Shown: positions 33,980-36,147 of the stretch, one piece after another
Layout of the letters: the number at the start of each line of letters is the position of its first letter
Position numbering within the stretch: the first letter of the stretch is position 1
Source: Actinomycetes bacterium
GTDB taxonomy: Bacteria > Actinomycetota > Actinomycetes > Actinomycetales > Cellulomonadaceae
Direction: 5' to 3'
DNA length: 36,147 nt
NCBI GenBank assembly: GCA_021778635.1
Contig: JAJYCD010000032.1
Coordinates: forward strand, 1 to 36,147
The notes under the pieces: model-generated
Told to the model about the DNA's origin: nothing
Seen by the model: the letters and a program-made list of their open reading frames with translations, nothing else
Database searches by the model: none
Program-made: the position numbers and the translations under genes

Positions 33980-34063
33980 GATTTCCCCCTGGGCAGCGAG
34001 CGGATGTCGACCGCGATGGTACTCATCCGGCACAGCGCAACCTCAGTGAATGCACAACGATTC

Positions 34064-34147
34064 GGTGACGGTGACGGTGACGGTGACGGTGACGGTGACG
34101 GTGACGGTGACGGTGACGGTGACGGTGACGGTGCCGGTGCCGGTGCC
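34064..34147. repeat. Hexanucleotide microsatellite (GGTGAC)11(GGTGCC)3
   Basis: Eleven perfect GGTGAC units (34064-34129) are followed by three GGTGCC units (34130-34147). It lies in the 275-bp gap (33980-34254) between the divergent lipoprotein and methyltransferase genes, about 85 bp from the former's start and 107 bp from the latter's. I see no gene and no convincing -10/-35 boxes in this gap. Confidence 0.98.
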
Positions 34148-34254
34148 GGCCGCGTGCCGAGTACCGGTGGGCGTCGGTCGAGGTCGAGTGGCGGGACGGT
34201 CGTCGTCGGCCTCGGGTGCGGCGATGCGGCGACATCTGCGGAAGGATGCGGCGG

Positions 34255-35808
34255 GTGGACGACCTCCGGCACGACCCCGAGCTGCTGGGACGGCTGCGCG
34301 ACGACCTGGCGGGCGCGGAGTACACGGTCGCCGGCGTCGAGGAACGACTCGGCCCGCTCGCCGTGGCCGCGCTGCATCGTGAGGAGGCCGTGCCGGCGCT
34401 CCGTGCGACAGACCGGTCGGGGACCGACCCGTCAGGCCCTGACCCGTGCCGCACGCTCGTGCGTGCGTTCGTCCTCGGCCGCGCCGTCGCGCGCCGGGCG
34501 CTCGACGCAGCGCTCCCGACCGTCGGCACGGCGGGCGCCGCCCGGCTCGGGCTCGCGGTGGCGGCGGGTGCCGACCCGGACGACGAGGTCCGGGCAGCGG
34601 TCGACCTTCGTCCTTACACCGCCTCCGACCAGGGCGGATCGGTCGACTGGTGGATCGCGTCGGACCTCGGTGAGCTCGCAACGGGCCGGAGCCTGCGGAC
34701 GGACCACGTCCTCGGCGTCGGCGGCGCCTCGACGACCCTCGCCCAGGTGACGGTCCGGACTCCTCGCAGGCGCGTGCTCGACCTCGGCACCGGCTGCGGG
34801 ATCCAGGCGCTGCACGCGACCCGCCACGCGGAGGCGGTCGTCGGCACCGACATCTCCGGCCGTGCGCTCGAGTTCGCGCGCTTCAACGCGCTCCTGGCGG
34901 GGGAGTCGCACCGCATCGGCCTGCGCCTCGGCTCGATGCTCGCTCCCGTCGCGGGCGAGCTGTTCGACCTCGTGGTGTCGAACCCGCCATTCGTCATCAC
35001 GCCGCGCTCGCCCGGCGTGCCCGCGTACGAGTACCGCGACGGTGGTCGCGCGGGCGACGCGATCGTCGAGGAGCTCGTGACAGGCGTCGGCGCGGTCCTC
35101 GCGCCCGGCGGCGTGGCCCAGCTGCTCGGCAACTGGGAGGTGCGGCGCGGCGAGGACTGGCACGAGCGCGTCGGGGAGTGGCTCGACCGCTCGGGTCTGG
35201 ACGGCTGGGTGGTCCAGCGTGAGTGGCAGGACCCCGCGCAGTACGCGGAGACCTGGATCCGGGACGGTGGCACGACCCCGGAGCGCGATCGTGCGGCCTG
35301 GGAGCACCAGTACGCCGCGTGGCTCGACGACTTCGAGAGCCGCGACGTCGAGGGCGTCGGCTTCGGCATCGTGACGCTCCGCCGTCCCGTCACCGGGGCC
35401 CCGACCCTGCGACGCCTCGAGGAGCTGACCGGGACGGTTCACCAGCCGCTCGGCGCGACGATCGCTACGAGCCTGGCGGCGCACGACTGGCTCGAGGCGC
35501 GGGACGACGCGGCGCTCGGGGCCGAGCGGCTCACGGTGGCCGGCGACGTGACCGAGGAGCGGTACCTGACTCCGGGAGCGAGCGACCCGAGCGTGGTTCT
35601 GCTGCGTCAGGGCGGCGGCTTCGGTCGGGCGGTGCGGGCCGGCACGGCCCTGGCCGGGTTCGTCGGGGCGTGCGACGGGTCGCTCACCGTCGGGAGCCTC
35701 GTGGACGCGCTCGGCGACGTGCTCGGCGTGCCGGCGTCCGACGTCGCGGCCGACGTGCTGCCGTCCGTCCGCGGGCTCGTCGAGGACGGGCTGCTGCTGG
35801 TGGTGTGA
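34255..35808 (+). CDS. Class I SAM-dependent methyltransferase (NPPF type)
   Basis: The protein has 517 aa from the GTG at 34255 (GGAAGGA lies eight bases upstream); an ATG at 34246 would overlap that site. Residues 1 to about 165 form an N-terminal domain without a recognised function (TLVRAFVLGRAVARRALDAA). The Rossmann-like domain has motif I VLDLGTGCGIQ (174-184), motif II GTDISGRALEFARFNA, and motif IV SNPPFV (242-247), the signature of enzymes that methylate exocyclic or amide nitrogen (PrmC/HemK, RsmC, TrmN6). About 170 residues follow (to 517) with little known similarity. Related two-part proteins are common in actinobacteria. The substrate could be rRNA, protein or DNA; the sequence does not decide. 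A terminator hairpin begins at the stop codon. Confidence 0.85.
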   Translation: MDDLRHDPELLGRLRDDLAGAEYTVAGVEERLGPLAVAALHREEAVPALRATDRSGTDPSGPDPCRTLVRAFVLGRAVARRALDAALPTVGTAGAARLGLAVAAGADPDDEVRAAVDLRPYTASDQGGSVDWWIASDLGELATGRSLRTDHVLGVGGASTTLAQVTVRTPRRRVLDLGTGCGIQALHATRHAEAVVGTDISGRALEFARFNALLAGESHRIGLRLGSMLAPVAGELFDLVVSNPPFVITPRSPGVPAYEYRDGGRAGDAIVEELVTGVGAVLAPGGVAQLLGNWEVRRGEDWHERVGEWLDRSGLDGWVVQREWQDPAQYAETWIRDGGTTPERDRAAWEHQYAAWLDDFESRDVEGVGFGIVTLRRPVTGAPTLRRLEELTGTVHQPLGATIATSLAAHDWLEARDDAALGAERLTVAGDVTEERYLTPGASDPSVVLLRQGGGFGRAVRAGTALAGFVGACDGSLTVGSLVDALGDVLGVPASDVAADVLPSVRGLVEDGLLLVV

Positions 35809-35847
35809 GCCCCGGCGCGGCGAGGACGGCGCCCACCCCGGGCTCAC
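35805..35847 (+). terminator. Terminator hairpin after the methyltransferase
   Basis: The arms gtgagccc (35805-35812) and gggctcac (35840-35847) close around an inner ggcgc/gcgcc stem. The left arm contains the stop codon. Confidence 0.6.
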
Positions 35848-35905
35848 AGGACGGCCACAGGCTCACCCGGCAGTGGGCATAGACCCGCTGGCCAGGGTGA
35901 TGTGC

Positions 35906-36147
35906 ATGACCCGACACAGACGCCTCATGATCAACAGCGCGCTGGTGGGGGTGCTCGCCCTGATCGGCGGGGGCACCTGGTACGCGCTCCATCCCTCGAC
36001 GGCCTCCGCCGACTCCGCGAGCACGGTCCGGACGGCGACGGTGGCCACGGGTGACGTGAAGGCGACGATCTCGGCGTCCGGCAACCTCGCGGCGGCGACC
36101 GTGGCGAACGAGAAGTTCTCGACGTCGGGGACGATCGCGTCGATCGC
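35906..36147 (+). CDS. Membrane-fusion (HlyD/MacA-like) protein, N-terminal part
   Basis: The gene runs off the right edge after 80 codons. The ATG at 35906 lies six bases after AGGGTGA; an ATG at 35900 is also in frame. MTRHRRLMINSALVGVLALI begins a signal anchor (about residues 9-27). After a Ser/Ala-rich stretch comes TATVATGDVKATISASGNLA, then VANEKFSTSGTIASI. The G-D-V/I-x-x-T-I/V-x-A-x-G pattern is typical of the start of the beta-barrel/lipoyl region in efflux RND-type periplasmic adaptors and MacA-like proteins. In actinobacteria such genes are usually followed by an ABC ATPase and a MacB/FtsX permease; that cannot be checked here. Confidence 0.7.
   Translation, partial: MTRHRRLMINSALVGVLALIGGGTWYALHPSTASADSASTVRTATVATGDVKATISASGNLAAATVANEKFSTSGTIASI

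Overview
The window is about 36 kb of very GC-rich DNA from an actinobacterium. The supports are a mycothiol synthase gene (mycothiol is made only by Actinobacteria), many GTG starts, GTGA/ATGA stop-start overlaps between operon genes, and a complete actinobacterial 'helicase/secretion neighbourhood'. Anaerobic ribonucleotide reductase (nrdDG), a formate/nitrite-family channel and acetyl-CoA synthetase suggest a facultative anaerobe. A Cellulomonas-like (Cellulomonadaceae) host is my best guess, from gene content only.

Layout. 1-1881 (-): the 5' part of ppk, with mshD upstream and overlapping it. 2050-5854 (+): a flavin monooxygenase, a 17-bp tandem repeat array, a DUF2156 aminoacyl-phosphatidylglycerol-synthase-like membrane protein and a coupled EamA-like membrane protein, closed by a strong bidirectional terminator. 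5944-11035 (-): acs, a Pro-rich membrane protein, an FNT channel and a rhodanese-type sulfurtransferase. 11186-12268 (+): an Old Yellow Enzyme. 12411-15294 (-): an EAL-like/HDOD protein and an ACT-domain malic enzyme.

15450-24898 is the most distinctive block: a Fic-fold protein with a ruined active site, a structured intergenic region that matches the syntenic position of the Ms1/MTS2823/scr3559 6S-like RNA, a membrane-tailed HAD-IB hydrolase, and then the divergent operon ssd-tadA-tadB-tadC-(DUF4244 pilin)-tadE-tadG-like. Every junction overlaps by GTGA except the one before the pilin gene. The convergent DECH/DUF1998 helicase closes the block. Together these look like a reduced Tad-type pilus or secretion apparatus of unknown role.

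25133-28475 (+): nrdD-nrdG and a STAS anti-sigma antagonist. 28521-30423 (-): a SigE-family ECF sigma factor and a membrane-anchored partner gene. 30738-33029 (+): K+-independent H+-pumping pyrophosphatase. 33155-33979 (-): an LppX/LprG-like lipoprotein. 34255-35808 (+): an NPPF-type methyltransferase. 35906-end (+): the start of a membrane-fusion (HlyD/MacA-like) protein.

Two cross-cutting signals stand out. First, short tandem repeats (6, 9, 10, 11, 17, 18 and 27 bp units, each with its own sequence) recur in intergenic gaps, at start codons, in protein tails and in linkers. Second, a GGAC-N4-GTCC palindrome resembling DosR/DevR boxes lies upstream of both acs and nrdD, with a degenerate relative upstream of the FNT channel. 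No tRNA, rRNA, CRISPR array, insertion sequence or prophage was seen.
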